Source: Pelomonas sp963422775 (GTDB lineage Bacteria; Pseudomonadota; Gammaproteobacteria; Burkholderiales; Burkholderiaceae_C). From it: 64,000 bases of DNA. Positions 24,959 through 33,333 of this stretch are shown piece by piece. The DNA is taken from the NCBI GenBank assembly GCA_963422775.4, contig CAUJSJ030000037.1, forward strand, positions 233,357 through 297,356, given 5' to 3'. The notes beneath the pieces are model-generated. The model saw only the letters and a program-made list of their open reading frames with translations, was not told the DNA's origin and did not search any database. Each line of letters begins with the position of its first letter. Position 1 is the first letter of the stretch. The position numbers and the translations under genes were made by a program.

Positions 24959-25840
24959 ATGAAGATGGACGGTCAGCGGGAGAGCGACAACGTCGAGGAC
25001 GTGCGGCAAAGCAGCGGCGGGGGTGGGGGCGGCCTGCCCCTGGGCGGCGGCCGGGGCCTGAGCCTGGGCGGCATCGTCATCGCCCTGCTGGCCTCCTGGG
25101 CCTTCGGCATCAACCCGCTGACGGTGCTGGGCCTGCTCGATGGTGGCAGCGCGCCCGCGCAAGCGCCGGCCACGGCCCCTGCCGAATCCCACCCCACCGA
25201 CCCCGGCGCCCGCTTTGTCAGCCAGGTGCTGGCCAACACCGAAGACGTCTGGGGCGCCTACTTCCAGCAGGCCGGCCAGCGCTACCCGGCACCCAAGCTG
25301 GTCATCTTCCGCGACCGCTGGCCCACCGGCTGCGGCACCGGCGAGGCGGCCATGGGGCCCTTTTACTGCCCCGCCGACCGCAAGGTCTACATCGACCTGA
25401 GCTTCTACGACACGCTGCGCCAGCGCCTCGGAGCACCGGGGGACTTCGCCCAGGCCTATGTCGTCGCCCACGAGGTCGGCCACCATCTGCAGAACCTGAT
25501 GGGCACGACGGCCAAGATGGAACAGGCGCGCGGACGGGTCTCCGAACGCGAAATGAACGCCATGAGCGTCAAGCTGGAGTTGCAGGCGGACTGCTTTGCC
25601 GGCGTCTGGGCCAGTTTGTCGCAGCGCAGCAAGGGCTGGCTGGAGCAGGGCGACATCGAGGAAGCCCTGAACGCCGCCTCCCAGATCGGCGACGACACGC
25701 TGCAAAAGCGCTCCCGCGGCAGCGTCGTGCCGGAAAGCTTCACCCACGGCAGCAGCGCCCAGCGGGTGCGGTGGTTCAAGCGGGGGGTAGAAGCGGGCGA
25801 TCTGAAGGCTTGTGACACCTTTTCGTCAGCCACCCTCTGA
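24959..25840 (+). CDS. neutral zinc metallopeptidase, YpfJ family
   Basis: A 293-aa membrane-anchored metalloprotease-like protein. The N-terminal Gly-rich region is followed by one transmembrane segment (GGIVIALLASWAFGINPL, ~37-54). The catalytic domain has HEVGHH at residues 171-176 and the downstream MSVKLELQADCFAGVWA, supplying the third zinc ligand. FRDRWPTGCGTG and GPFYCPADRKVYID are typical of this family. The physiological substrate is unknown. GGAG is correctly spaced before ATG 24959. Confidence 0.9.
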   Translation: MKMDGQRESDNVEDVRQSSGGGGGGLPLGGGRGLSLGGIVIALLASWAFGINPLTVLGLLDGGSAPAQAPATAPAESHPTDPGARFVSQVLANTEDVWGAYFQQAGQRYPAPKLVIFRDRWPTGCGTGEAAMGPFYCPADRKVYIDLSFYDTLRQRLGAPGDFAQAYVVAHEVGHHLQNLMGTTAKMEQARGRVSEREMNAMSVKLELQADCFAGVWASLSQRSKGWLEQGDIEEALNAASQIGDDTLQKRSRGSVVPESFTHGSSAQRVRWFKRGVEAGDLKACDTFSSATL

Positions 25841-25898
25841 GTCCCCGATTCAGGCCCACCCAATCAAGGGGGCGGCGGATGGCCCTCAAAAGGCTTTG

Positions 25899-25913
25899 TG
25901 TGAAACACTCACA
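25899..25913. promoter_or_regulatory. inverted repeat TGTGA-N5-TCACA
   Basis: A perfect inverted repeat (TGTGA AACAC TCACA) lies 105 bp before the exported-protein gene. It resembles a CRP/FNR-family half-site arrangement, but the spacer is 5 rather than 6. A second palindrome follows: TGCACC (25970-25975) with GGTGCA (25983-25988). Either could control the modification cassette. Confidence 0.4.
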
Positions 25914-26017
25914 TCCAAACCGCCGAGCCCTCCATTAGCATCGGCCCGCCCTGAGGAATCAGCGCGATTTGCACCCCATTGTGGTGCAGTCCAATAAGCA
26001 TCAAGAGGCCTACTGTC

Positions 26018-26725
26018 ATGAGCGAACGCCAAATCAACGACCCGCAGTCGACGCCCCAGGCGCCGGCCCCCGTCGACGCGTCCGCCAACGCGCTGGCCTC
26101 GGCGCGCCGCCGCCGCCTCATCAAAATGGGTGCAGGTGTCATTCCCGTGGCATTGACGCTGAGCAGCCGACCAGTACTTGCCACCAGCCAAGGGAAGTGT
26201 TTTTCGGCATCCGCCTGGGGATCCATCCAAACACTGGTTGGCACGGCTGCCAGCCAGTATGTGCGCAAGGCCAACAATGCACCGACGGTCAGCTGCTTCA
26301 CGCTGAGTGAATGGTGCGGCAAGTCCGGCAGCAACCCGACCTGTACCGGATGGAAGGCCAACTCCATCAACTGCGCCAACCTGAATATGTCCACGGTCAT
26401 GGCCTACACCGTTGGTAAGGCCTGCGGCAATACCACCGGCCCCACTGCCGGCATGGCTCAGAACCTTTCTTGCTGGACCGTGTTGACCAGCTCCAGCGGC
26501 TACAGCCAGCCGCAGAAGGCCATCTTGATCGCGTGGCTGAACTACCGCATCAGCGGCACGACCAACACCGACGTTTGCGTGATCGACTCGTTCTCGACCA
26601 ACCAGCTTGTCACGCTGAGCAACATCGTCAAGAACAATGGCGGCACCGGTCCCGATGGCAAGCCTTGGACGCCAGCAGGCGTCCAGACCTATCTGCACAA
26701 CAACTTCATCGGCCGCCTGACTTGA
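26018..26725 (+). CDS. Tat-like exported Cys-rich protein, candidate substrate of the HprK-related cassette
   Basis: A 235-aa protein of unknown function. The first ~29 residues are a hydrophilic extension. Next comes RRRRLIKMG (30-38), which fits a twin-arginine motif, then a hydrophobic stretch and a PVLA cleavage-like site near residue 55. The mature part has eight Cys (61, 93, 100, 109, 119, 136, 152, 187), an even number suited to disulfides or metal binding, and many Ser/Thr/Asn. An in-frame GTG at 25979 is possible, but ATG 26018 is a better start. It precedes the PqqD-like, HprK-like and nucleotidyltransferase genes, making it the natural candidate for the protein they act on. That link is inference from order only. 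Confidence 0.65.
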   Translation: MSERQINDPQSTPQAPAPVDASANALASARRRRLIKMGAGVIPVALTLSSRPVLATSQGKCFSASAWGSIQTLVGTAASQYVRKANNAPTVSCFTLSEWCGKSGSNPTCTGWKANSINCANLNMSTVMAYTVGKACGNTTGPTAGMAQNLSCWTVLTSSSGYSQPQKAILIAWLNYRISGTTNTDVCVIDSFSTNQLVTLSNIVKNNGGTGPDGKPWTPAGVQTYLHNNFIGRLT

Positions 26726-26813
26726 GCCTCATGCGACGGCAGGCTGAAGGTCCGCTGCACCGAGCCCGGCGCAGCTGATCAACCCCTGAGCGCAGATGCA
26801 GGAGTCCTTGTGG

Positions 26814-27092
26814 ATGATCGGCAGGCCAGCCGACATCGTCTGGCGTGACTGGGATGGGTTGGGTGCCGTGTATGACGATGGCTCTGGCGATACCCACCTG
26901 GTTGACGCGCTGGCCATCGAATTCCTGGAGTTGCTGAGTCGGCAATCCCTGTCCGTCGGGCAGATTGTCGAAAAGTTGACGGATGCAATTCCCGATCTCA
27001 TGGATACGCCGACAGCCTTCGCACTGTTCGAGCGCCAGCTGCGATCACTGAGGGACATCGGGCTGGTCGAGCAGACCCCCGCGTCGGCATGA
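26814..27092 (+). CDS. PqqD-like peptide chaperone (HPr-rel-A type)
   Basis: A ~92-aa protein of the PqqD-like fold, the winged-helix type that acts as a RiPP recognition element by holding a leader peptide for a modifying enzyme. Visible features are ADIVWRDWDGLGAVYDDGSG, THLVDALAIEFLELLS, and the C-terminal helix RQLRSLRDIGLVE. ATG 26814 has GGAG nine bases upstream; ATG 26796 would add six residues and cannot be excluded. The stop overlaps the start of the HprK-related gene (ATGA), so the two are translationally coupled, consistent with a complex. Its likely partner sequence is the N-terminal extension of the exported protein upstream. Confidence 0.75.
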   Translation: MIGRPADIVWRDWDGLGAVYDDGSGDTHLVDALAIEFLELLSRQSLSVGQIVEKLTDAIPDLMDTPTAFALFERQLRSLRDIGLVEQTPASA

Positions 27093-28000
27093 AGGTCCGC
27101 GACCTCTCCCTGGACGATGTGCGCAGAAAGCTGGCTCGCGGCGAACTGGTCCTGAAAGTCCCTCCCTTCGTGGCGCGGCTGCGTTCGGACGTCGACCGTG
27201 TGGCCGAGGACCTGCTGCTGCTTTACTCGGACTTCGAGGTCGGCACGCCGGACGACTTCGCCGACTTTCACCTCGAGGTGCTTCTGGAGGGTGGCCTGCG
27301 CCGCTGGGTCAAGCCCATGGCCCGCTTCCTCGCGGACGGGGAAAAGGCGTTCAGCCTGCTGCCGGCCGAGCAAGGCTTCCACATGATCGAGTGGGGCTTG
27401 AACTGGGCCGTCAGCACGATGGCACATCCCTATCTCTCCTACCACGCCGCAGCGCTGGAGCGGGACGGTCGCGCCCTGGTCATGCCCGCCCCTCCGGGAT
27501 CGGGCAAGAGTACGCTGAGCGCAGCGCTTGCGCATCGCGGTTGGCGGCTGATGTCTGACGAGATCACCCTCTACGACCTGACCTCCAGGCAGGTCACAGG
27601 GATGGGGCGCCCGGTCAACCTGAAGAACGTCTCCATCGACCTGATCCGCGGTTTCGCGCCGCAGGCCGAGCTGACACGGCCCGTGCCGGACACCACCAAA
27701 GGCACGCTCGCACTGATGAAGGCGCCTGCGCAAAGCGTGGCGCGAGTCCTTGAGCCTGCTCGGCCGGCCTGGATCGTGATGCCTCGCTACAGGGCGGGCA
27801 GCGCCCCTGCGCTGACGGACATGCCCAAGGCGCGCATGCTGCTGCTGCTGGCAGAACAGGCGTTCAACTACGACATCCACGGCCGCAGCGGTTTCGAAGC
27901 CACCGCTGATCTGGTCGATAGCTGCGAATGCCTGGAGTTCGAGTACTCGTCGCTGGACGAGGCCGTGCAGTGCATCGACCGGTTGGCAGCAGGACAATGA
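27089..28000 (+). CDS. HprK-related kinase A
   Basis: A 303-aa protein distantly related to HPr kinase/phosphorylase. The Walker A loop is PPGSGKST at 135-142, and the Mg-coordinating region is LMSDEITLYD near 154-163. The N-terminal ~110 residues replace the usual HprK N-domain. It is longer than a bare HprK catalytic domain, and no HPr (ptsH) gene lies nearby, so HPr is unlikely to be the substrate. Related kinases phosphorylate a Ser of lasso peptides in some clusters, which is established for paeninodin-type systems. It overlaps the PqqD-like gene before it and the nucleotidyltransferase after it by 4 bp each. Confidence 0.8.
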   Translation: MKVRDLSLDDVRRKLARGELVLKVPPFVARLRSDVDRVAEDLLLLYSDFEVGTPDDFADFHLEVLLEGGLRRWVKPMARFLADGEKAFSLLPAEQGFHMIEWGLNWAVSTMAHPYLSYHAAALERDGRALVMPAPPGSGKSTLSAALAHRGWRLMSDEITLYDLTSRQVTGMGRPVNLKNVSIDLIRGFAPQAELTRPVPDTTKGTLALMKAPAQSVARVLEPARPAWIVMPRYRAGSAPALTDMPKARMLLLLAEQAFNYDIHGRSGFEATADLVDSCECLEFEYSSLDEAVQCIDRLAAGQ

Positions 28001-29091
28001 TGGCGGCTCAAGCTCCCCTGGTGCTGCGGGTACTGCTCGACCCGGCTTCGGCGATGAGCTTGCGCCCGATAGAGTGGGATCTGCTGCTGCGGCAGGCGCG
28101 GCGGGGTCTGCTGCTGGCCAAGCTTGCCGTCGTGCTGAAACCCCGGCTTGAAGAGGTGCCGCCCGGCCCGCGCCACCATCTGCAAGCGGCCTTGCTGACT
28201 GCAGCGCGTCAAACAAAGCTGACGCACTGGGAGGTCAGCCGGATCCGCGAGGCGCTTCAGCCGCTGGGCATCGAGCCAATCCTGCTCAAGGGCACGGCCT
28301 ACCTGATGGCCGGCCTGCCTGCCAGCCAGGGTCGCGTGTTCGGAGACGTCGACATCCTCGTGCCCAAAGCGCGCATTGCGGAGATCGAGGCGGCGCTGCT
28401 CGCCAACGGCTGGAGCTTCCAGGACGAACTGGACGCGTACGACGAGCGCTATTACCGGGAGTGGATGCACGAGATTCCGCCGCTGACCCACGAACACCGC
28501 GGCAGCAGCCTCGACGTCCATCACACCATCCTGCCTCCATCCGCCCGCATCCAGGTCAACACCGCAGCGCTGTTCGAGGACACCAGGGCACTGCCGACTC
28601 AGCCGGGCGTTCGCGTGCTGGCCCCGGTAACCATGGTGTTGCACAGCGCTGCCCATCTGTTCCACGAGGGCGAACTCGAAAAAGGGCTGCGGGACCTCTT
28701 CGACCTTGACGCGCTGCTGCGGGATTTCGGTCGTGCGCCGGAATTCTGGGGCGCGTTGGTCCCGCGCGCCCGCGCGTTGGGGCTGGCCCGGCCGCTTTTC
28801 CACGCACTGCGCTACACGACGCGTTGGCTGGGTACGCCTGTGCCAGGCGATGTCATGCAGGCTGCGGCTGCCGATGCACCGGCCTTCCAAGCCCTGCTGG
28901 ACGCCTGCTATGACCGCGCCTTGATGCCCGACCATCCGAGCTGCAATCAGGCATTCACCGGCAGCGCCCGCCTGGCGCTGTATGTGCGCTCGCACTGGCT
29001 GCGCATGCCGATGGGCCTGTTGGTGCGCCACCTCGGTCGCAAGGCCTGGATGCGAATTCAGCCTACACCGGAAGAACCGGCACAGGCCTGA
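27997..29091 (+). CDS. nucleotidyltransferase family protein (NTP_transf_5-like)
   Basis: A 364-aa protein with the nucleotidyltransferase fold. LLKGTAYLMAGLP (96-108) is followed by GRVFGDVDILV (112-122), in which the Asp pair is the expected metal site. The rest is mostly helical and contains DVHHTI and LHSAAHLFHEGELEKGLRDL. Such proteins recur beside HprK-like kinases and PqqD-like proteins in peptide-modification clusters; their reaction is not established. ATG 27997 overlaps the kinase stop; ATG 28000 directly behind it is an equal alternative. pssA starts 12 bp after the stop. Confidence 0.75.
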   Translation: MMAAQAPLVLRVLLDPASAMSLRPIEWDLLLRQARRGLLLAKLAVVLKPRLEEVPPGPRHHLQAALLTAARQTKLTHWEVSRIREALQPLGIEPILLKGTAYLMAGLPASQGRVFGDVDILVPKARIAEIEAALLANGWSFQDELDAYDERYYREWMHEIPPLTHEHRGSSLDVHHTILPPSARIQVNTAALFEDTRALPTQPGVRVLAPVTMVLHSAAHLFHEGELEKGLRDLFDLDALLRDFGRAPEFWGALVPRARALGLARPLFHALRYTTRWLGTPVPGDVMQAAAADAPAFQALLDACYDRALMPDHPSCNQAFTGSARLALYVRSHWLRMPMGLLVRHLGRKAWMRIQPTPEEPAQA

Positions 29092-29103
29092 GAATCTGCG
29101 GGC

Positions 29104-29721
29104 ATGGACAAACCCAAGCCTTTTTCGATGATCCGCGAGTTCCACCTCGCCGATTGGTTCACGCTCGGCAATGCCTGCGCCGGCATGGGCGCGCTGTTCG
29201 CGGTGATGAGCTTTCTGCAAAGCGGCGAGGTGCGGCACCTGCAGTACGCCTGCGCGCTGATCCCGGTGGCGCTGGCCTTCGACGTGCTCGACGGGCGCAT
29301 TGCCCGCTGGCGCCAGAAGAGCTCAGCGCTGGGTCGTGAGCTGGATTCGCTGGCCGATGTGATTTCCTTCGGCGTGGCGCCTGCGGCCATCGCCTACGGC
29401 TGCGGCATGCAGGGGCTGTTCGACCGCATCGTGCTGGTGTTCTTCGTGGCTTGCGGTGTCAGCCGGCTGGCGCGCTACAACGTGACGGCCGAGAAGCTCA
29501 GCGGTGGCACGGGCAAGGTGGCCTATTTCGAGGGCACGCCGATCCCGACGTCGATGCTGCTTGTGGCCGTCCTGTGGGCGGCAGCGGCTCAGGGCGCGGT
29601 CGGGGAAGCTCTGTGGGGCGGGGTCTGGTGGCTGGCGGACTTCCGGCTGCACCCGCTGGTGCTGATGTTCGCGCTGTCCGGCTCGCTGATGGTGAGCCGG
29701 ATCCGGATTCCCAAGCTTTAG
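29104..29721 (+). CDS. pssA: CDP-diacylglycerol-serine O-phosphatidyltransferase
   Basis: Integral-membrane CDP-alcohol phosphatidyltransferase of 205 aa. It makes phosphatidylserine from CDP-diacylglycerol and serine, the precursor of phosphatidylethanolamine. The family motif D-x2-DG-x2-AR-x8-G-x3-D-x3-D is complete in DVLDGRIARW, followed by GRELDSLAD (residues ~60-85). About six membrane segments follow. The decarboxylase gene psd is also in the window, at 47 kb. Distinguishing PssA from PgsA-type enzymes rests on overall resemblance (WFTLGNACAGMGA, PIPTSM). Confidence 0.88.
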   Translation: MDKPKPFSMIREFHLADWFTLGNACAGMGALFAVMSFLQSGEVRHLQYACALIPVALAFDVLDGRIARWRQKSSALGRELDSLADVISFGVAPAAIAYGCGMQGLFDRIVLVFFVACGVSRLARYNVTAEKLSGGTGKVAYFEGTPIPTSMLLVAVLWAAAAQGAVGEALWGGVWWLADFRLHPLVLMFALSGSLMVSRIRIPKL

Positions 29722-29939
29722 GCTGTCCGGCGCGACAGCCAGCTCAACGGCGATTCCTGCGAGGCTTGGCCCGACTGAGACTCGAGGAAATCGCTCGGCG
29801 CCTGGCTGCGGTATTCGCTGATGCCCCCGCCATCCAGGCAGGCCTCCAGGCCGAAAGCAGTGCCGAGGTCAGCCGGATCGGGTTCGCTGCGCGCAGCGAC
29901 GTCACGGCGGAAGAAACGCAGCGCTGGAACGAATCGCAT
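29718..29939 (-). CDS. hypothetical protein
   Basis: A possible 73-aa protein, convergent with and touching the end of pssA. Support is an AGAGG ribosome site about seven bases before ATG 29939 and normal codon use. It starts MRFVPALRFFRRDVAARSE and has no signal peptide, membrane segment or known domain. The opposite strand is also open here but lacks a start. It may be a spurious frame. Confidence 0.4.
   Translation of the reverse strand: MRFVPALRFFRRDVAARSEPDPADLGTAFGLEACLDGGGISEYRSQAPSDFLESQSGQASQESPLSWLSRRTA
29721..29740 (+). terminator. hairpin after pssA
   Basis: GGCTGTC (29721-29727) pairs with GACAGCC (29734-29740) around CGGCGC, starting at the last base of the pssA stop. There is no T-run, so it may mark a transcript end by another route, or serve both strands. 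Confidence 0.4.
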
Positions 29940-30034
29940 GGCCAACCTCTTTGACTTGGCGGCGCCAACAACCACATCGGCTCCGTGGGCTCAGTGTGCG
30001 GGATTCATGTGACAAACCAACCCCTCATCTGTGA

Positions 30035-30138
30035 GTAAATATTGCCTCTACTGGCATTTACGCACGGGCGCAACGGCTGTTTTTCCCAGCAACGACGGGC
30101 CCTGCGGGCCGATGCCCCCCATTTGAAGGGGGCGTTGC
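30035..30138 (+). other. structured intergenic element
   Basis: The ~300-bp gap between the small minus-strand ORF and the next gene holds several inverted repeats. GTAAAT-(att)-GCC (30035-30046) pairs with GGC-ATTTAC (30053-30061). GCAACG (30089-30094) pairs with CGTTGC (30133-30138), enclosing GGCCC-TGC-GGGCC and GCCCCC/GGGGGC (30114-30119 with 30128-30133, sharing the C at 30133). TTTT follows shortly after. This could fold as a three-way junction. Whether it is a terminator, a repeat or an RNA gene is undecided. Confidence 0.4.
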
Positions 30139-30236
30139 GGTTTTGCAATTCCTTTCCCCCACTCCCTAGAGCTGAGGATAGGGTCCGCGGGTCCGACGCT
30201 TAAGCTGCGCCACCTCCCAAGCCCCCCGGCTCCTGC

Positions 30237-30422
30237 ATGAGTTCAGAACTATTGAAATGGGTCGCCAGCGGCCTGATCGCCATCGTGCTGACCAGCACGC
30301 TATGGATGGCTCACGCCATACACCCCGAGCAGGGCAGCACCAGCGTGCTGCTTGCTCAGGCCGCGGCCGCTGCGGCGGCTACCGCCGCGTCGGCGCCGAT
30401 CACGGGCACGGTCACCCGCTGA
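30237..30422 (+). CDS. small single-pass membrane protein, hypothetical
   Basis: A 61-aa frame: a short N-terminus, one hydrophobic segment (VASGLIAIVLTSTLWMAHAI, residues 9-28), then an Ala-rich tail. No good Shine-Dalgarno lies before ATG 30237. It ends 10 bp past the stop of the convergent argP gene. No family is recognised; the topology is the only support. Confidence 0.4.
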   Translation: MSSELLKWVASGLIAIVLTSTLWMAHAIHPEQGSTSVLLAQAAAAAAATAASAPITGTVTR

Positions 30423-31328
30423 TCAGACCGGCGCGACGGGCGCCTTCTGCGAGGGCCTTGCCGATCTGATCCAGCAGGGCGCCGCGGCCCTGCAGCTGCC
30501 ACTGATGCCAATACAGGGCCACGTCGACGCCGATCTCCGGCTTCAGCACGACAAGCTGGGCCCCGCGTCGATCAGTGGCCTCACCTGGATTTCCGGGGCA
30601 ACGCCCACGCCCCAGCCCATGACGGCAGCACGCACATAGGCCTCGCTGGATGGCACGAAGCGCTCGCGCAGCCGCGGTGCGCGCACGCCAAAGGCCTGTG
30701 ACACCCATTGCGACTGGCTGTCGTCCTTGCGGTTGAAGACGAGAAACGGGGTATCGGAGAAATTGCCGCTGTGCAGGTCGCCGGGAAGCCGGGTGGCCAG
30801 GAATCCGGGACTGGCCACCGCCACGTAGCGCATGACGCCCAGCGGCTGCACGCGGCAGCCCTGCAGGGCTTCGGCGACCGTCGACACGCAGCCCAGCACC
30901 GCCCCCTGGCGCAGGCTGTCATGAGTGAAGTCCTGGTCATCGACGACCAGCTCCAGCCCGTAGCCTTCGCGCAGGCCTTGCTGCACGAGGTTGTCCAGGG
31001 CTGGCAACACCCATGTCGCCAGGCTGTCGGCGTTGACGGCGATGGCCAGGCGCGACTGCGGCGCGATGCGTTCGCCCAGTTCGCGGGCCACGTCCACGCG
31101 CAGCGCCTGCAGTTGGCGTGCGAAACGCAGCAGCACCTTGCCCGCCTCGGTCAGGCGCAGCGGTCGCGAGCGCACGACGAGAGGCTGGCCGACCTGGGTC
31201 TCCAGCGCACGCAGGCGTTGGGACACGGCACTTTGCGTGATGGCCAGGCGCTGGGCGGCGCGTTCGAAGCCCTGCTCGTCGGCCAGGGCGGCCAGGCAGT
31301 CCAGCGCTGCGGGATCGAACTCGTTCAT
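30412..31328 (-). pseudogene. argP: LysR-family regulator ArgP (frameshifted)
   Basis: An ArgP-type LysR regulator, divergent from a LysE-family exporter, the usual argP-argO layout in which ArgP senses Lys/Arg and drives the exporter. Residues 1-~258 read normally from ATG 31328 (helix-turn-helix RLAITQSAVSQRLRALETQV, then RFARQLQALRV). Just after VRPLIDAG the frame breaks at about 30557-30566, in a GGGGCCC stretch. The C-terminal ~50 residues (QLVVLKPEIGVDVAL onward) continue in another frame to 30412. Restoring one missing base gives 305 aa, the normal length. Without repair the protein would stop at 30543. Either a true lesion or a sequencing error. Confidence 0.8.
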
Positions 31329-31401
31329 AAGCCCCACTAATGTATGGCGAAGAATATGAATGCAGCTTCTTGATTTGGACTCGGCTGCGGAGAATCCGCC
31401 G

Positions 31402-32040
31402 ATGCCCGTCCCCACCCTGGCTTCCGCTGACGCGCCCGCCGTTTTTGCGCAGGGCTGGGCCATGGGCGCCGGCCTCATCCTGGCGATCGGCGCGCAGAAC
31501 GCGCTGGTGCTTCGCCAGGGCCTGAAGCGCGAACACGTTGGCGCCGTCGTGGCGGTCTGCACGCTGTCGGACTGGCTGCTGATCGCGCTCGGCGTGTTCG
31601 GCCTCGGCGCGCTGATCCAGGGCCAGCCGCTGCTGCTGGAGGTCTTCCGCTTCGGTGGCGCGGCCTTCCTGCTCGGCTACGCTCTGCTCGCCGCGCATCG
31701 CGCCTGGCGGCCGGCGGCCGGTCTCGAAGCCACAGGCCAGGCCGCCAGCCTGGGCGCCACACTGTCGGCGGCCTTCGCCTTCACCTATCTCAATCCCCAC
31801 GTCTACCTCGACACCGTCGTGCTGCTCGGCGGCCTGGGCGCGCGTCAGCCGCCCGAGCTGCGCGCAGCCTTCGCGGCGGGCGCCGGTCTCGCGTCGGCGA
31901 TGTGGTTCGGCCTGCTCGGTTTTGGCGCGGCAGCCGCGGCACCAAGGCTGCGCAGTCCCAACACCTGGCGGGTCGTTGATGCCCTCGTCGCTTTGCTGAT
32001 GACCGCCCTGGGTTTACAACTCCTCCTGCAACCCCTCTAA
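31402..32040 (+). CDS. LysE/ArgO-type basic amino acid exporter
   Basis: A 212-aa LysE-family inner-membrane exporter with about six transmembrane segments. It starts near FAQGWAMGAGLILAIGAQNA, whose GxQNA motif is characteristic, and contains FLLGYALLAAHRAW and AFTYLNPHVYLDT. It would export L-arginine or L-lysine. ATG 31402 has GGAG at good distance; earlier in-frame ATGs at 31356-31360 lie in the probable promoter region. It is divergent from argP, whose intact product would activate it. Confidence 0.9.
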   Translation: MPVPTLASADAPAVFAQGWAMGAGLILAIGAQNALVLRQGLKREHVGAVVAVCTLSDWLLIALGVFGLGALIQGQPLLLEVFRFGGAAFLLGYALLAAHRAWRPAAGLEATGQAASLGATLSAAFAFTYLNPHVYLDTVVLLGGLGARQPPELRAAFAAGAGLASAMWFGLLGFGAAAAAPRLRSPNTWRVVDALVALLMTALGLQLLLQPL

Positions 32041-32057
32041 GAACTCGAAGGACAGTC

Positions 32058-33332
32058 ATGAAGATCGTCGTTCTCGGCGCCGGCATCATCGGCATCGCCA
32101 CCGCCTGGTATCTGCTCGACGAGGGGCATGAGGTCATCGTCGTCGACCGCCAGGCCGACGCGTCCCTGGAGACCAGCTTCGCCAACGGCGCACAGATCTC
32201 GGTCAGCTTCTGCGAGCCTTGGGCCAATGCCGGGGCGCCGTTCAAGGTGGCCAAGTGGCTGCTGCGCGACGACTCGCCGCTGCTGTTCCGCCCCAGCCTG
32301 GACCCCAACCAGTGGCGCTGGGGCCTGGCCTTCCTGATGCAGTGCACGAACGCGGCTTTCGAGCGCAACGTGGAGGAGTTGGTGCAGCTGGGCCGCTATT
32401 CGCACGCGTCGCTGAAGGAGCTGGTCACGCGCACCGGCATCGAGTACGACCGGCTGGAACGCGGCATCCTGCACTTTTTCTCCAGCCAGGCCGACTTCGA
32501 CAACGGTGCGGCCGGCGCGGAGATCATGCGTCGGCACGGCGTGGACCGCCGCGTGCTGGGCCGCGAGGAGGTGCTCAAGGTCGAACCGGCGCTGGCCAGC
32601 TTCGGTAGCCGCATCTTCGGCGGCACCTTCACGCCCAGCGACGAAAGCGGTGATGCCAAGGTCTTCACGCAGAAACTCGCCCGCCTGTGCGCCGAGCGCG
32701 GTGCGCAGTTCCTGTACGAGCACGACATCCTCGGTTTGCACAAGAGTGGCGACGGCATCGAGGCCGTGCAGATCGCGCACACGCGCAGTGGCGAGCGCAA
32801 GGCGCTGAAGGCCGACGCGTTCATCGCCGCGATGGGTTCCTACACGCCCGAGCTGTTGAAGCCGCTGGGCGAGCACCTCAACATCTACCCCGCCAAGGGC
32901 TACTCGGCCACGTTGCGCCTGAAAAAACCCGAGGCGGCCAGCGTCGTCAGCCTGCTGGACGACACGCGCAAGATCGCCATCTCGCGACTGGGCGACCACA
33001 TCCGCATCGCCGGCACGGCCGAGCTGTCGGGCTTCGACCTCAACCTGGATTCGCCGACGGCACGGGTGCGCTGCGCTGCGCTGGTCAAACGCTACGAGGA
33101 GCTGTTCCCTGGCGTCGCCGATCTGTCCGAGCCCAACTACTGGACCGGCCTGCGTCCCAGCACGCCGACCAACATTCCCTACATCGGGCGCAGCAAGAAG
33201 GCCCGCAACCTGTGGATCAACGCCGGCCACGGCACGCTGGGCTGGACGCACGGCGCCGGCTCAGGCCACGCGATGGCCGAGCTCATCGCCGGCCGCCGGC
33301 CGGACATGGCCTTCGGCTTCTACGGCGTCTGA
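32058..33332 (+). CDS. dadA: D-amino acid dehydrogenase small subunit
   Basis: FAD-dependent oxidoreductase of 424 aa, oxidising D-amino acids (mainly D-alanine) to keto acids at the inner membrane. The N-terminal dinucleotide fold is VVLGAGIIGIATAWYL (residues 4-19). ETSFANGAQISVSFCEPW, YSATLRLKKP, and the C-terminal NAGHGTLGWTHGAGSG are typical of DadA. Length is normal. It lies 17 bp after the exporter, so both may be co-transcribed, linking amino-acid export and turnover. It is convergent with prsT, with one base between the stops. Confidence 0.93.
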   Translation: MKIVVLGAGIIGIATAWYLLDEGHEVIVVDRQADASLETSFANGAQISVSFCEPWANAGAPFKVAKWLLRDDSPLLFRPSLDPNQWRWGLAFLMQCTNAAFERNVEELVQLGRYSHASLKELVTRTGIEYDRLERGILHFFSSQADFDNGAAGAEIMRRHGVDRRVLGREEVLKVEPALASFGSRIFGGTFTPSDESGDAKVFTQKLARLCAERGAQFLYEHDILGLHKSGDGIEAVQIAHTRSGERKALKADAFIAAMGSYTPELLKPLGEHLNIYPAKGYSATLRLKKPEAASVVSLLDDTRKIAISRLGDHIRIAGTAELSGFDLNLDSPTARVRCAALVKRYEELFPGVADLSEPNYWTGLRPSTPTNIPYIGRSKKARNLWINAGHGTLGWTHGAGSGHAMAELIAGRRPDMAFGFYGV

Positions 33333-33333
33333 C

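Noticed and set aside
29763..29954. Possible plus-strand peptide (LEEIARRLAAVFADAPAIQA)
   Set aside because: It looks protein-like, but there is no start codon or ribosome site nearby. The opposite frame has both, so only that one was listed, with low confidence.
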